A DNA stretch of 64,000 nucleotides. It comes from Holophagaceae bacterium. Its GTDB lineage: Bacteria > Acidobacteriota > Holophagae > Holophagales > Holophagaceae. The stretch is from positions 31,854-95,853 of the forward strand of contig JADKJH010000008.1 in the NCBI GenBank assembly GCA_016722505.1, given 5' to 3'. Positions 18,118 through 27,355 of this stretch are shown here, in pieces. Made by a program: the position numbers and the translations under genes. A model generated the notes under the pieces. The model was not told the origin of the DNA. It searched no databases and was given only the letters and a program-made list of their open reading frames with translations. Position 1 is the first letter of the stretch, and the number at the start of each line of letters is the position of its first letter.

Positions 18118-19331
18118 CGGCCGCCCTCGGTTCTTGTTGTTTTGAGCGTGATCACCACGATTTCTGGCGGCGCATTCAGCCGCATGGGAATCCCCACCAC
18201 CCCCAAACCAGAGCTGACATAGAGCTTGAATCCGTTTTCATCGAAAAGCCCCCGGGTGTATGGACCCATCATTCGCGCGCTGGAGATGCCGGGGATGATG
18301 TTCACTTGTCCACCGTGGGTATGGCCGCTGAGCGTGAGCTTTGCGCCGGCGCGCACCGCCAGATCCCAGTTGCTGGGCCGGTGGTTCAGGCACAGCCGCC
18401 AGGCTCGATCCGGAATGCCTTGCACAGCAAGGTCTGGCCTGGGCCCGTCCCCAAAATGGATGCCGCGAAAGCGCCCATTGGAGGCCATGGGGTCGGAAAG
18501 GCCGATAACAGCTAGTAATGCATCTTTTCGTTCCACTATCCCGTTGCGATTCTCCAGGCAACGATAGCCAGCGTCTTCGAGCGCCTTCCACATGGGCCTT
18601 GGATCTGTGAAGTAGTCATGGTTGCCGAGAACGGCAAAGCATCCCAAAGGCGCGGGAAAATTTCCGAACGATCTGATGAACGGCGCTATCTCGCCTGGCA
18701 GGCTGTCCACCATATCTCCAGTCACAACAAGCAGATCTGGCGATTCTCGATCCGTAAGGGCGCGCCAGCGGGCCACCGTCCTAGCTCCCAACATCGGGCC
18801 GATATGAAGATCCGAGAGTTGCACAAGTTTCAGGCCGTCCAGGCCCAGTGGAAGATCCGGGAAGGTCAAATCCATGCGTGTGATGGTGGGATCGCCATAG
18901 GCTTCGGCTGAGCCATAACCCGCTCCCACCGCTGCCACTCCGAACCCAGCGGTGGCCACCTTGCGGAGAAATGCGCGGCGAGTTGGATCTTCAGCCTCCA
19001 ACTCGGCTTCGGCTTCGGTTTCCAGCTCCGGAAAGTGGTGCCGGAATCGCTCCCACCAAAGCGTTTCTGCGAAGAATAGAATGAACAGATGGACCGCGGT
19101 GAAAGCCTGGAAGTAGAAACCCAACCGGGCGTAAGGGCGCAATGTCAGGCTGAATCCATTGGGTTCGCCACCCATGAACCGCAGTGCAAAGTAGACCACC
19201 AAGGGCACATGGATGGCCACCAGGAGCCAGGGCAGCGCAGGCCGGAGTTTGTGCGGGGCGATGCGCCGGAGCACGTGCCAATGGAGCAACTGGATCGCGA
19301 GGATCAAGCCGAACAGGACGAAAAAAATCAT
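18114..19331 (-). CDS. Membrane-anchored metallophosphoesterase (YkuE/YaeI-like)
   Basis: A 405-aa protein with several N-terminal membrane helices, then a phosphoesterase domain. The metal sites are DLHIG, GDMVD, GNHDY and GHTHGG, the calcineurin-like set. A Tat-like motif RRAFLRKVATAG sits internally just before the catalytic domain, so that domain is probably translocated across the membrane. The family includes UDP-diacylglucosamine-like and general phosphodiesterases; the substrate here is unknown. The ATG at 19331 is chosen because TAGGAG lies ten bases upstream. The frame extends to 19382. Confidence 0.85.
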   Translation of the reverse strand: MIFFVLFGLILAIQLLHWHVLRRIAPHKLRPALPWLLVAIHVPLVVYFALRFMGGEPNGFSLTLRPYARLGFYFQAFTAVHLFILFFAETLWWERFRHHFPELETEAEAELEAEDPTRRAFLRKVATAGFGVAAVGAGYGSAEAYGDPTITRMDLTFPDLPLGLDGLKLVQLSDLHIGPMLGARTVARWRALTDRESPDLLVVTGDMVDSLPGEIAPFIRSFGNFPAPLGCFAVLGNHDYFTDPRPMWKALEDAGYRCLENRNGIVERKDALLAVIGLSDPMASNGRFRGIHFGDGPRPDLAVQGIPDRAWRLCLNHRPSNWDLAVRAGAKLTLSGHTHGGQVNIIPGISSARMMGPYTRGLFDENGFKLYVSSGLGVVGIPMRLNAPPEIVVITLKTTRTEGGR

Positions 19332-19369
19332 TTCGTGACGGCTCCTAAGTTGTCCTTCGTCCGACATAA

Positions 19370-19420
19370 GGAGCCATAACACTCTGGCCAGAATTGCGCT
19401 GGCCAGTGCGTTACGGCTCC
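19370..19420 (-). terminator. Long imperfect hairpin after the zincin gene
   Basis: GGAGCC pairs with GGCTCC, TAAC with GTTA, and CTGGCCA with TGGCCAG around a nine-base loop. It begins at the stop codon of the zincin gene and ends before the metallophosphoesterase start. It has no T tract, so it could be an attenuator or RNA-stabilising hairpin rather than a true terminator. Confidence 0.45.
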
Positions 19421-22107
19421 TAAGGTTGCACCACCAGACTCACTGTGCTCACAGTCCGGCCCTGCATGGGCGAACCATAATGTGTTTCGTTCAGCACTCG
19501 ATGAATTCCCACCACGAAGGTCATGTGGCCAACCAGGCGTTCAATGGTTTCGCTATTGCCGATGACCTGCATGAGATCAAACTCCACTCCCGCTACTTTC
19601 GTGAAGGCCGGATGGTCTTGAGTATGATCCCAAACCACAGTGTGTTCGATATAGGCCCGAAGCCCGGAGCCGATCTCGACCCTCAGGCGCCGCATCCGGT
19701 CTCCCAGGGCGTTGTAGGATGGCAAGGCTGGTTGTTCAACCCGGTTCCAATCGAGGCTTGCCGGTATCAAACTTGTCCTCAGTCCGCCGAGATGAAGGCG
19801 GTCGAGGGAAGTCGGATCGCCCAGCACGCGGGCTGATTCGGCCTTCAAGGCCGCTTGAATCCAAGGTGTGAAGAGCCCTACCTTGACGTGGCCTCGCTGG
19901 AATTGCCAGTTCCGGCCCTCGGTGCGTCCGAGGCCATCTTTCGCCTGGGCGGAAAGCCGGATCCCCCAGCTTTCGCCGCGGTTCCACAAGTGGGAGATAC
20001 CCAACTCCATGGCGACGAGGCCGCGGCTTGTGCTGGAAACGGAACCCCCGTTGGGCTCCACTCGTTCAAATGCCAGGGCTGGTTTGAAAAAAGCTGGCGT
20101 GGTGTTCCTAGACACATACGTGAAGGCCAGCTCCCCACCAGTCCGTTGGCGATCAAAACCCGGCGCCGGCTCGATCTGTTGCCTGGAAGGCCGCTCAAGC
20201 AATGAGAAGGTGTGGAAGGCCGGTGCCCAGCGCCATCCGCGATACACCAGCGCTGCTTGAGCGCCGCGAGGACCGGCTACATTTCCGACTGCTCCCAGGA
20301 CCTGCCAGGAAAACCGCCCCAGAAGATCTGTGCCGCCCCATCCGAGTTCAGTGGATTTGCCGGATGGTGCGAGTGTCAATCCCGAACGCAGGCCCAACCA
20401 CATCGTCTCATCAGCCGCGTAATCATGGGCCGGCGATGGTTTCGCTGGGGGCGGAAGCTGCGATGCTTCATCGGTATTTGGCTTAACACCACCTGTGGCG
20501 AAAAAGGAATCGCCCCACGGAACCGGTCGCTGAGTGAGGGGCGGCAAAGCCAGATCCAGCTTTCGGATCTCGCAACCGGTAGCGCCCAGCTGAACGTAGT
20601 AAAGCGTCTTCCGGTCGGGTGTGGGCGCCGGAAGCCAAGCGGCTGAAGCCGTTCGGACCACAGGGATGGAAGAGGAATCCGCAGCGGAGGGCGTTGTCCA
20701 GATGGAAAGCAGGCCATCCGATACGACAACTTGGAACAATGGCCTTTTTTCTGGTGCCACTACTCGGGCCATTGATCCGTTCGAGCCGTTCGAGGCAGTG
20801 GCATATCCAGGCCGCCAACTTTTCATACGCCGTTGCAACACGCCTTCATCATTGGGTTCCCGAAGGGAGAATCCGACGATCTCATGAGTGGGGGGTAATC
20901 CAGGACCGATCGGCCTAGACGAAATTCCAGCGGCTCCCTGGATTTCCGCCCAGAAGGGCTTCTCGGGTATCAAGCCATCCAGCCGTCCCAGCTCCCAGGT
21001 GGCTTTTTCAATCGGTCGTGACGGAGGGGTATCCATGTCTGCTGTCTTCGGACGTTCGGATTTATCCGGTGCTTTGAAATCCCAAACCCGTAGCCCCTTG
21101 AAGCCGGGGGTGACCACGCGGGCCATGAGCCGGGTGCCGTCTGAGCTCACGGAAAGGTCCGTCACTTCGCCGTCCACCTTGGTGAATATCCCACCTTCGC
21201 GCACAAGGTGTTGCGCCTGCATGCGCTGTTCGAAGGCCAACGCATCGGCGCTGAGTTCGGCGCGGAACCGGTCGTAGCCATCCTGCGCACTGAATCCAAA
21301 CGTCCCCATAAAAATCGCGTCAAAGCTCCGGCCTCTGCCAGAAGCCAATTTCCTCCAGAGCTTTTTAAGTGCGTCTTTTTCACCTTTATTTCCTGGCCGC
21401 GCCATGTCCTTGCGTTCCAGCCATTCCAGGTAGGCGCTGCCCACCATGTAGGCCATTCCGCCGCCACGGAATCCATTGAAGCCATTCAAAGAGCCATAGT
21501 CCGGCAGCTTGCCTTCCCGGGCCCATTGGCGCAACAAGGCGGCGCGGTATGCACTATGAGGCCGCCCACTTCCCGTGACGCGGCCTTCGATGACCGTGGC
21601 GTAACCCTCGATCACCCAGCGGGGCGCTTTGAGGGTCAAAGGTCCTATGGGCAGGTCCAGCACCTTGTCCAAAAGGCGGGGATTCTTCTGCGGCCGCATC
21701 AAGTGGTGAATGTGCGTCAGCTCGTGGGTCACCAGCAACTCCGGCCAGGTCGTGAAGTGGGCAATGGCGCTATCGCTTTCTGGCGGTGTTTTCCACAGTT
21801 CGACGAAAGGGTGTTTGAGGAAGGGATAGGCCATGCCGTTGCCTTCCAGCCGGGGATCCCTTATCAATACATCCACCATCCTGGGGGACTCATACCCCAC
21901 CCATTCGGTGACCTTCGCGTGAATGCCTTCGATTTTGGAGGCGACCTCCATCGCAAAGGACTCGAAGTCGCCACGCTGCGGGTAGTGGATGCGGTAGTGG
22001 GTGGTTTGAATGGTCTTCCAGGGGGCATCGGGCGCCTGGATTCGCTGAGGCCGAAGCGGGGTAGCCATACAAAAAAGAGCGGATAGGCAGGTGAGTGGCA
22101 AACGCAT
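19420..22107 (-). CDS. Large secreted zincin-like protein with propeller and putative barrel
   Basis: An 895-aa protein with an N-terminal signal peptide (LTCLSALFCMATPLRPQ). The zinc-binding HELTH is at 128-132, and a third ligand Glu167 lies in WVIEGYA, the gluzincin/peptidase MA arrangement. The middle (about 290-520) has WD/TolB-like beta repeats (VTDLSVSSDGTRLMARV, TPDRKTLYYVQL). The C-terminal 300 residues alternate hydrophobic strands with aromatic ends and finish STVSLVVQP, like an outer-membrane barrel. It probably sits at the cell surface. The substrate is unknown. It is divergent from apbE across a 118-bp spacer. Confidence 0.75.
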   Translation of the reverse strand: MRLPLTCLSALFCMATPLRPQRIQAPDAPWKTIQTTHYRIHYPQRGDFESFAMEVASKIEGIHAKVTEWVGYESPRMVDVLIRDPRLEGNGMAYPFLKHPFVELWKTPPESDSAIAHFTTWPELLVTHELTHIHHLMRPQKNPRLLDKVLDLPIGPLTLKAPRWVIEGYATVIEGRVTGSGRPHSAYRAALLRQWAREGKLPDYGSLNGFNGFRGGGMAYMVGSAYLEWLERKDMARPGNKGEKDALKKLWRKLASGRGRSFDAIFMGTFGFSAQDGYDRFRAELSADALAFEQRMQAQHLVREGGIFTKVDGEVTDLSVSSDGTRLMARVVTPGFKGLRVWDFKAPDKSERPKTADMDTPPSRPIEKATWELGRLDGLIPEKPFWAEIQGAAGISSRPIGPGLPPTHEIVGFSLREPNDEGVLQRRMKSWRPGYATASNGSNGSMARVVAPEKRPLFQVVVSDGLLSIWTTPSAADSSSIPVVRTASAAWLPAPTPDRKTLYYVQLGATGCEIRKLDLALPPLTQRPVPWGDSFFATGGVKPNTDEASQLPPPAKPSPAHDYAADETMWLGLRSGLTLAPSGKSTELGWGGTDLLGRFSWQVLGAVGNVAGPRGAQAALVYRGWRWAPAFHTFSLLERPSRQQIEPAPGFDRQRTGGELAFTYVSRNTTPAFFKPALAFERVEPNGGSVSSTSRGLVAMELGISHLWNRGESWGIRLSAQAKDGLGRTEGRNWQFQRGHVKVGLFTPWIQAALKAESARVLGDPTSLDRLHLGGLRTSLIPASLDWNRVEQPALPSYNALGDRMRRLRVEIGSGLRAYIEHTVVWDHTQDHPAFTKVAGVEFDLMQVIGNSETIERLVGHMTFVVGIHRVLNETHYGSPMQGRTVSTVSLVVQP

Positions 22108-22152
22108 CAGATCAGTTTGCCCTGAAGGATGCGCTGTGATTCAAAGCACAAA

Positions 22153-22214
22153 TAGAGACCTCATCTCAATAATAGCTTGACCGATGATAAAAAAATATAG
22201 AGACTCAGTCTCAA
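22153..22214. promoter_or_regulatory. Two copies of a TAGAGAC-N-TCTCAA site in a divergent spacer
   Basis: TAGAGACCTCATCTCAA (22153-22169) and TAGAGACTCAGTCTCAA (22198-22214) differ at three positions and are 45 bases apart start to start. Each is a small palindrome (GAGAC..TCTC; GAGACTCAGTCTC is near perfect). They lie between the divergent zincin gene and apbE, in an AT-rich stretch. This could be an operator pair; no regulator is encoded nearby. Confidence 0.45.
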
Positions 22215-22225
22215 CAGAGGTTTCC

Positions 22226-23194
22226 TTGTCCCGCGTCCCCACCCTTGCCAGCTTGATTCTCGCTTTGCTCCTACCGAGCTTGGCCATGGCTGGAGAACCA
22301 GGCTGCAACCGCGAAGTGCTCGCCATGGGCACGAGGTTGTCGCTGCGGATCGAAGGGGCCGCGCAGGACCGGCTCGCTTTGGCTTCTGAAGCTGCAATTG
22401 CCGAATGCAACCGCATTGAGATGGCCTGTTCCACCTGGAAACCCGAAAGTGGATTTTCGCGATTGAACGAGGCGAAGGGCCAAGTTGTAGCGCTAGATCG
22501 AGAGTGGCTGGAATTGCTCAGCCGAGCTCGCGCATGGAGCCATCGTTCAGGCGGGGCGTTCGACCCGGCACTGCTGCCATTGCTCGCAGCGTACGGAGTT
22601 CGGGAAGGTGGACGCAATCCCTCCGAAACGGAATTGGTATGCGCTCGCGCTGCGAGTGGCGCCAGACATCTTCGTTTGAATCTACGCAACGGATCGGCAC
22701 GACTTGAAAAAGGCGCTGGCATCGAAGAGGGCGGTTTTGTGAAGGGGTATGCCCTGGACCAGATGAAGAAAGAACTCACCCATTCGGGCATCAACTCTGG
22801 GCTTCTCGATTTCGGAGGACAGTTGTTGGCGTTCGGAAAAGCGGCACAAGTATCTATCGCAGATCCAAGGAACCGGACTCGCCCCCGGTTTTCCGTATCA
22901 CTTAATGCTGCGAGTTTGGCCAGCAGCGGTCTTTCCGAGCATGGCCACCACATTGTGGATCCGCGAAATGGCTTGCTTTGCGAGGATTGGGGCAGCGTCT
23001 CGGTCATCGCCGCCTCGGGCCTGGATGCGGACTGTCTTTCCACTGCGTTGTATGTGCTGGGACCCAGGCAAGGCCTTGTCTGGGCCAGGCGCCGCCATAT
23101 CGCCGCGATCTTTCTTCTCAACGATGGACGGGCGCGTATGAGCCCAGCCTTCGCGGCAATGCACCCAATCCCGATTCCCATGGAGAAACCATGA
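22226..23194 (+). CDS. apbE: FAD:protein FMN transferase
   Basis: ApbE attaches FMN covalently to a Thr or Ser of exported FMN-binding domains. The 322-aa protein has a signal peptide (LASLILALLLPSLAMA) and the family motifs DFGGQLLAFG, GHHIVDPRNG and ADCLSTALYVLG. The chosen TTG at 22226 has AGAGG five bases upstream. An ATG at 22184 is in frame but has no ribosome site and would place an operator-like repeat inside the gene. It overlaps the porin gene by ATGA. Its likely target, the FMN-binding protein with an SGAT motif, is two genes downstream. Confidence 0.88.
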   Translation: MSRVPTLASLILALLLPSLAMAGEPGCNREVLAMGTRLSLRIEGAAQDRLALASEAAIAECNRIEMACSTWKPESGFSRLNEAKGQVVALDREWLELLSRARAWSHRSGGAFDPALLPLLAAYGVREGGRNPSETELVCARAASGARHLRLNLRNGSARLEKGAGIEEGGFVKGYALDQMKKELTHSGINSGLLDFGGQLLAFGKAAQVSIADPRNRTRPRFSVSLNAASLASSGLSEHGHHIVDPRNGLLCEDWGSVSVIAASGLDADCLSTALYVLGPRQGLVWARRRHIAAIFLLNDGRARMSPAFAAMHPIPIPMEKP

Positions 23195-24486
23195 AACCTT
23201 TACTGACGACCTTGGCCCTTGCCTTGCTGGCGGGGCTGGCCTCCGCCCAGGATGCGCCCAAACCCGATACGGAGAAACGGGTCCAGGAATTGGAGCGCAG
23301 GCTCGAAATCCTGTCCAAACAGATGGAGGCCCAAACGACCGGTGCACAGCCCGAAGCCCCTGAGCAGGGCCGCTACGGCTTGGGATCGGCGGCCTCCAAG
23401 GTCTACGAGAGCAAGGGTGGCCTGAGCATCGGCGGTTATGGCGAATTCCTCTATTCCAATATCGAAAGCAAAGTGCAGGACGGCAGCCGTGCCTCCAATC
23501 AGCGCAGCCTTGATGCGTTGCGCCTGATTCTCTACACGGGCTACAAATTCAACGACAGGATCGTATTCAATTCAGAGGTGGAGTTCGAGCATGGCGGCTA
23601 CAGCGATGAGCACAAAGAGGGTGAAGCCAAAGTCGAATTCGCCTACCTGGATTTCCTGCTGAACAAGGCCATGAACATCCGCGCGGGCATGGTGCTGCTT
23701 CCCATTGGCTTCATCAACGAGCTGCATGAGCCGCCCGCCTTCCTGGGTTCCCGGCGTCCCTTCACCGAGACCACCATCATTCCCAGCACCTGGCACGAGA
23801 ACGGTGTGGGCATCCACGGCGACCTTCCGGCGAATTTCAGCTACCAGCTCTACTTGGTCAACGGCCTCAGCGCGCTTGGCAAAGGCGAGGAAGGCGAGAC
23901 CGAGGGCTTCAGCGCCAAGGGCATCAAGGGCGGACGGCAGGCTGGCAAGAAGGCCAATGCGGCAAGCCTGGCCTGGACTGGCCGCCTGGATTGGAACTTC
24001 ATGCCAGGCGTGTTGGCGGGCGTGAGCTTTTATGCGGGCAACAGCAATCAAAGCGGCGAGGGCGAGGCCATCACAACGGCACTTTGGGATATCCACGCCG
24101 AGTACCGGTTGAGGGGGCTGCAATTGCGTGGTCTCTATGCCGCGGTCACCAATTCCAAAGATGGAGTCCAGGCCATCGCCACTGGCCTGGGGGCTCGTGA
24201 GGTGGGCACCAAACAGTTCGGAGGCTACCTGGAAGTCGGCTATGACCTGGTGCGCGGCGGCAAGGCGTCTCTCGTGCCTTTCCTCCGCTGGGAGCGGCTG
24301 AACACGCAGCTAGCAGTTGTGTCCGGCGTGGTGGCGGACGGCGGAAATGACCAAACGATCCTGACCCTGGGGTTGAATTACAAGCCGATTCCCAACGTGG
24401 TGGTGAAGGCTGATTACCAGAAGCTCGAAAACCGCGCGTCCACTGGCCGCAACCAATTCAACGTAGCCATGGGCTACTACTTCTGA
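23191..24486 (+). CDS. Outer-membrane porin with coiled-coil N terminus
   Basis: A 431-aa exported protein: signal peptide (1-19), a short coiled coil (VQELERRLEILSKQMEA, about 30-46), then alternating strands typical of a 16-strand porin, ending in the barrel signature NVAMGYYF. GGYGEFLYSNI and NSEVEFEHGG resemble the phosphate-selective porin/DcaP-like group. The coiled coil may trimerise or bind peptidoglycan. The ATG overlaps the apbE stop and the gene ends seven bases before the FMN-binding gene. It may supply or anchor an outer-membrane partner of the electron-transfer module. The substrate is unknown. Confidence 0.82.
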   Translation: MKPLLTTLALALLAGLASAQDAPKPDTEKRVQELERRLEILSKQMEAQTTGAQPEAPEQGRYGLGSAASKVYESKGGLSIGGYGEFLYSNIESKVQDGSRASNQRSLDALRLILYTGYKFNDRIVFNSEVEFEHGGYSDEHKEGEAKVEFAYLDFLLNKAMNIRAGMVLLPIGFINELHEPPAFLGSRRPFTETTIIPSTWHENGVGIHGDLPANFSYQLYLVNGLSALGKGEEGETEGFSAKGIKGGRQAGKKANAASLAWTGRLDWNFMPGVLAGVSFYAGNSNQSGEGEAITTALWDIHAEYRLRGLQLRGLYAAVTNSKDGVQAIATGLGAREVGTKQFGGYLEVGYDLVRGGKASLVPFLRWERLNTQLAVVSGVVADGGNDQTILTLGLNYKPIPNVVVKADYQKLENRASTGRNQFNVAMGYYF

Positions 24487-24493
24487 GGTCCTG

Positions 24494-25012
24494 ATGCGAA
24501 CCACCTTGCTCGCTTTGGCCACTGTCACCTCCCTGGCCGCGGCCCTGCCCACGCGGGAAGACGCATTGAAACTGGCTTTTCCCGGCGCCACATTCACGCG
24601 GAAGGAGCACTTTCTGACAGAGTCCCAAGGTGCAAAGGTGAAGCAGCTTTCCCAGCGGGAGTTGCCAGGCCTTTGGTGGATCGCGTACGAGGCGGTGAAG
24701 GAGGGCAAGCCAGCGGGAGTGGCCTTCTTTGACACGCATCGCGTGCGGACGCTCAATGAAACAGCGATGGTGGCCATTGCTCCAGATGGAAGAGTCATCC
24801 GTGTGGAGGTCATCCAGTTCCATGAACCCCAGGAATACCTGGCCAAAGACGCCTGGAAACAGCAATTCACCGGCCACAAACTGGATGGGGAATTGAGCCT
24901 CAAGCAGGGCATCCGCCCTCTGAGCGGCGCGACGCTCACTGCCAATGCGCTCACCGACGCTTCCCGCCGTGGCCTGGCGCTTTGGCAGGTCCTTTACGGG
25001 GAGAAGAAATGA
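24494..25012 (+). CDS. Exported FMN-binding domain protein (flavinylation target)
   Basis: A 172-aa protein with a signal peptide (about 1-17) and a single FMN-binding domain like those of NqrC, RnfG and NosR. The flavinylation motif SGAT is at 144-147 in RPLSGATLTANAL, so Thr147 is the expected site of phosphoester-linked FMN. APDGRVIRVEVIQFHEP is the strand before the site. It lies in an operon with apbE and a small multi-His membrane protein; its end overlaps that gene as ATGA. Likely role: periplasmic electron carrier. Confidence 0.85.
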   Translation: MRTTLLALATVTSLAAALPTREDALKLAFPGATFTRKEHFLTESQGAKVKQLSQRELPGLWWIAYEAVKEGKPAGVAFFDTHRVRTLNETAMVAIAPDGRVIRVEVIQFHEPQEYLAKDAWKQQFTGHKLDGELSLKQGIRPLSGATLTANALTDASRRGLALWQVLYGEKK

Positions 25013-25476
25013 CTATTTTGGAGCGATGGAGCCTGCACATCTCCGCGATGCTCACGGGAGCTACAGGATTGCTATACGGATGGCTGCGCTATTTCGGCCA
25101 GCGCGTAGGCGAATTCGGCGTGGAACCCCATCCGCTCCAAGCCATGCTGCAGCATCTCCATGTCCTTGCGGCGCCGCTGCTGGTCTTCACCTTGGGATTG
25201 CTGGTGCGGGGCCATGTGCTGCCAATGTGGCGCAGCGGCAGAGCCGGTGGCCGGGCCTCGGGAATTGTGCTTGCGCTGATCCTGGCTCCCATGGTCCTCA
25301 GCGGCTATGCCGTTCAGGTGGCGGTGGAACCGAAATGGCGGCTTGCCTTCGCATGGATCCACGGTGCACTCAGCATGATCTTCTTGGTTGGGTACAGCCT
25401 CCACCAACTGTTGTCATTGAGGCAGCCGCGCATCGCTGAAGCCCCGAATGGGGAAGTCTCCCTGAATCCTTCCTGA
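25009..25476 (+). CDS. Four-helix membrane protein with candidate heme histidines
   Basis: A 155-aa protein with four predicted membrane helices (about 10-28, 48-68, 86-104, 115-135). Histidines sit in or next to helices at 10, 41, 49, 51, 69, 118 and 132, as in small cytochrome b561 or DUF4405-type proteins that bind two b hemes. No CXXCH is present. It is translationally coupled to the FMN-binding protein gene, so it is a good candidate to pass electrons across the membrane to that flavoprotein. The heme assignment is inference. Confidence 0.7.
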   Translation: MTILERWSLHISAMLTGATGLLYGWLRYFGQRVGEFGVEPHPLQAMLQHLHVLAAPLLVFTLGLLVRGHVLPMWRSGRAGGRASGIVLALILAPMVLSGYAVQVAVEPKWRLAFAWIHGALSMIFLVGYSLHQLLSLRQPRIAEAPNGEVSLNPS

Positions 25477-25496
25477 AGGCCGATTAGACTGGAGCG

Positions 25497-27302
25497 ATGC
25501 CGAAAATCCGTGTTCTTACCGATCAAGTCGCGAATCAGATCGCGGCGGGCGAGGTCGTTGAAAGACCGGCTTCGGTGTTGAAGGAACTGGTGGAGAATGC
25601 GCTGGACGCAGGAGCCACGCGGCTTGAGATCACTTGGGAAGAGGGCGGAAAGCGCCTGCTGTCCGTGGCCGATGATGGCTGCGGCATGGCCCGGGACGAT
25701 CTTTACCTGGCATTGGAGCGCCACGCCACCAGCAAGGTCCGGACAGCCGAGGACCTGACCCGCCTTTCGAGCTTTGGCTTCCGCGGCGAGGCTTTGCCGT
25801 CCATCGCTTCGGTGACCCGATTCGAGCTTCACAGCGCTGAAAACGAGGGGACCGGCCAGCGTCTGCGTTCGGAATTCGGCATTGTCAAGGAAGTGCAGCC
25901 AATGCCCAGGAGCCGTGGGACCACGGTGACCATCCGTGATCTTTTCGCCCAGCTGCCTGCGCGCAAGCGTTTTCTCAAATCCACCGATACGGAACACGCG
26001 CATTTATGGGGCGTGATCACTCGGCTGGCCCTGGCGACACCCGATGTCCATTGGACGTTGCGCAGCGATCGTGGAGGGTCTACGGTATTGCCGCCGGTGG
26101 CGGAATCCGGTGCGCGGTTGGGGCCATTGCTGGGCGAAAAGATGTCGGGAATGGTGCCTTTCCGCAGCGGCGAAGCGCCCTGGTCGCTGCATGGCTATAT
26201 ATCGAAACCGGACCTGAGTTTCCGTGACCGGAACCATCTATACCTCTTCGTCAATGGCCGCAGCGTGCGGGACCGTCTGCTGCTGGCGGCGCTTGCAGAG
26301 GCTTGGCAGGGTTTCTTTCCGAAAGGCGCCTATCCAGCGGCAGTGCTCTACCTTGAGATTCCAAGCGAAGCGGTGGATGTGAACGTGCACCCCACGAAAG
26401 CAGAAGTTCGGTTTCGTGATCCCAACCGCATATTCCCTTTCGTGAGCCGTGCAGCGCGGGAGGCTTGGGAGCAGTTGCGGGGAGGTCTTGCGAGCGTCCT
26501 GGAAATGCCGCCCAAACCCGTAGCCAACGAATTTGAACTGCCCGTTTCGAGCCGTCAGGAACCCCAGCATCCACGCCTCTGGAGGGAGAATGCGGCAGGA
26601 GCTGTGGAGGCCATGGCCTCGGCTTTCTACACCGGAAAGACACCCGACCTGGAACGTCCCTATGCGCTTGGCCCGTCGCCCAGTGGTGCCGCTGAGCCCG
26701 CGGATCCCATCGAGACCGGCCAAGATATCAAATATCTGGGTGCCTTCGAAAACACCTACCTGCTGGCGGAAGTCCATAGTGATGGCGATCCCGAATTGTG
26801 GATCGTGGATCAGCACGTGGCCCACGAACGCATTCTTTTCGAGCGGCTGTTCCTCCGTCTTCATCGGCCTGCGGTCCAGCCGCTGCTGCCGCCGAAAGTG
26901 GTCCACTTCGGGCCTGCGGCTCTTTCCCGTCTGATGCCTTTCCTGGAGGAGCTTAACCGCGTGGGCGTTGAAGCAGAGGATTTCGGCGGTGAGGCGCTGG
27001 TGGTGCGTGGTCTTCCGGATTTCCTTTCCGACCGCGATCCGCAATCGCTTTTGGAAGATCTATTGGATCGCCTGGAAGCTGGCGGGAGCGCGGAGCTGGA
27101 TTCCTTCCGGAAGGATCTCAACGCCGAACTGGCCTGCCGCGCCGCCATCAAGAAACACCACGTGCTGCCACCGGAACTAGCCCTGCGCCTCATCCAGGAC
27201 CTGATGGCTTGCGAAGTTCCGCAGACCTGTCCCCATGGCCGGCCCATTATCAAGAAACTCACCCTAGGCGATCTGGAACGGAGTTTTGGGCGAAGGGTGT
27301 GA
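25497..27302 (+). CDS. mutL: DNA mismatch repair protein MutL, endonuclease type
   Basis: MutL (601 aa) couples mismatch recognition to strand removal. The N-terminal GHKL ATPase has IAAGEVVERPASVLKELVEN, DDGCGM and FRGEALPSI. The C-terminal domain carries the nicking-endonuclease motif DQHVAHERILFE (438-449, with Val for the usual Ala), ELACRAAIKKHH, and CPHGRP at 578-583. It is therefore of the MutH-independent type. No mutS is in the window. A small hairpin (27308-27328) lies between it and the convergent sigma-54 activator gene. Confidence 0.95.
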   Translation: MPKIRVLTDQVANQIAAGEVVERPASVLKELVENALDAGATRLEITWEEGGKRLLSVADDGCGMARDDLYLALERHATSKVRTAEDLTRLSSFGFRGEALPSIASVTRFELHSAENEGTGQRLRSEFGIVKEVQPMPRSRGTTVTIRDLFAQLPARKRFLKSTDTEHAHLWGVITRLALATPDVHWTLRSDRGGSTVLPPVAESGARLGPLLGEKMSGMVPFRSGEAPWSLHGYISKPDLSFRDRNHLYLFVNGRSVRDRLLLAALAEAWQGFFPKGAYPAAVLYLEIPSEAVDVNVHPTKAEVRFRDPNRIFPFVSRAAREAWEQLRGGLASVLEMPPKPVANEFELPVSSRQEPQHPRLWRENAAGAVEAMASAFYTGKTPDLERPYALGPSPSGAAEPADPIETGQDIKYLGAFENTYLLAEVHSDGDPELWIVDQHVAHERILFERLFLRLHRPAVQPLLPPKVVHFGPAALSRLMPFLEELNRVGVEAEDFGGEALVVRGLPDFLSDRDPQSLLEDLLDRLEAGGSAELDSFRKDLNAELACRAAIKKHHVLPPELALRLIQDLMACEVPQTCPHGRPIIKKLTLGDLERSFGRRV

Positions 27303-27355
27303 TGGCTGGCCATGAACAGTCATGGGCCCAGCATGATTTCCATCGTGATCAGCCG

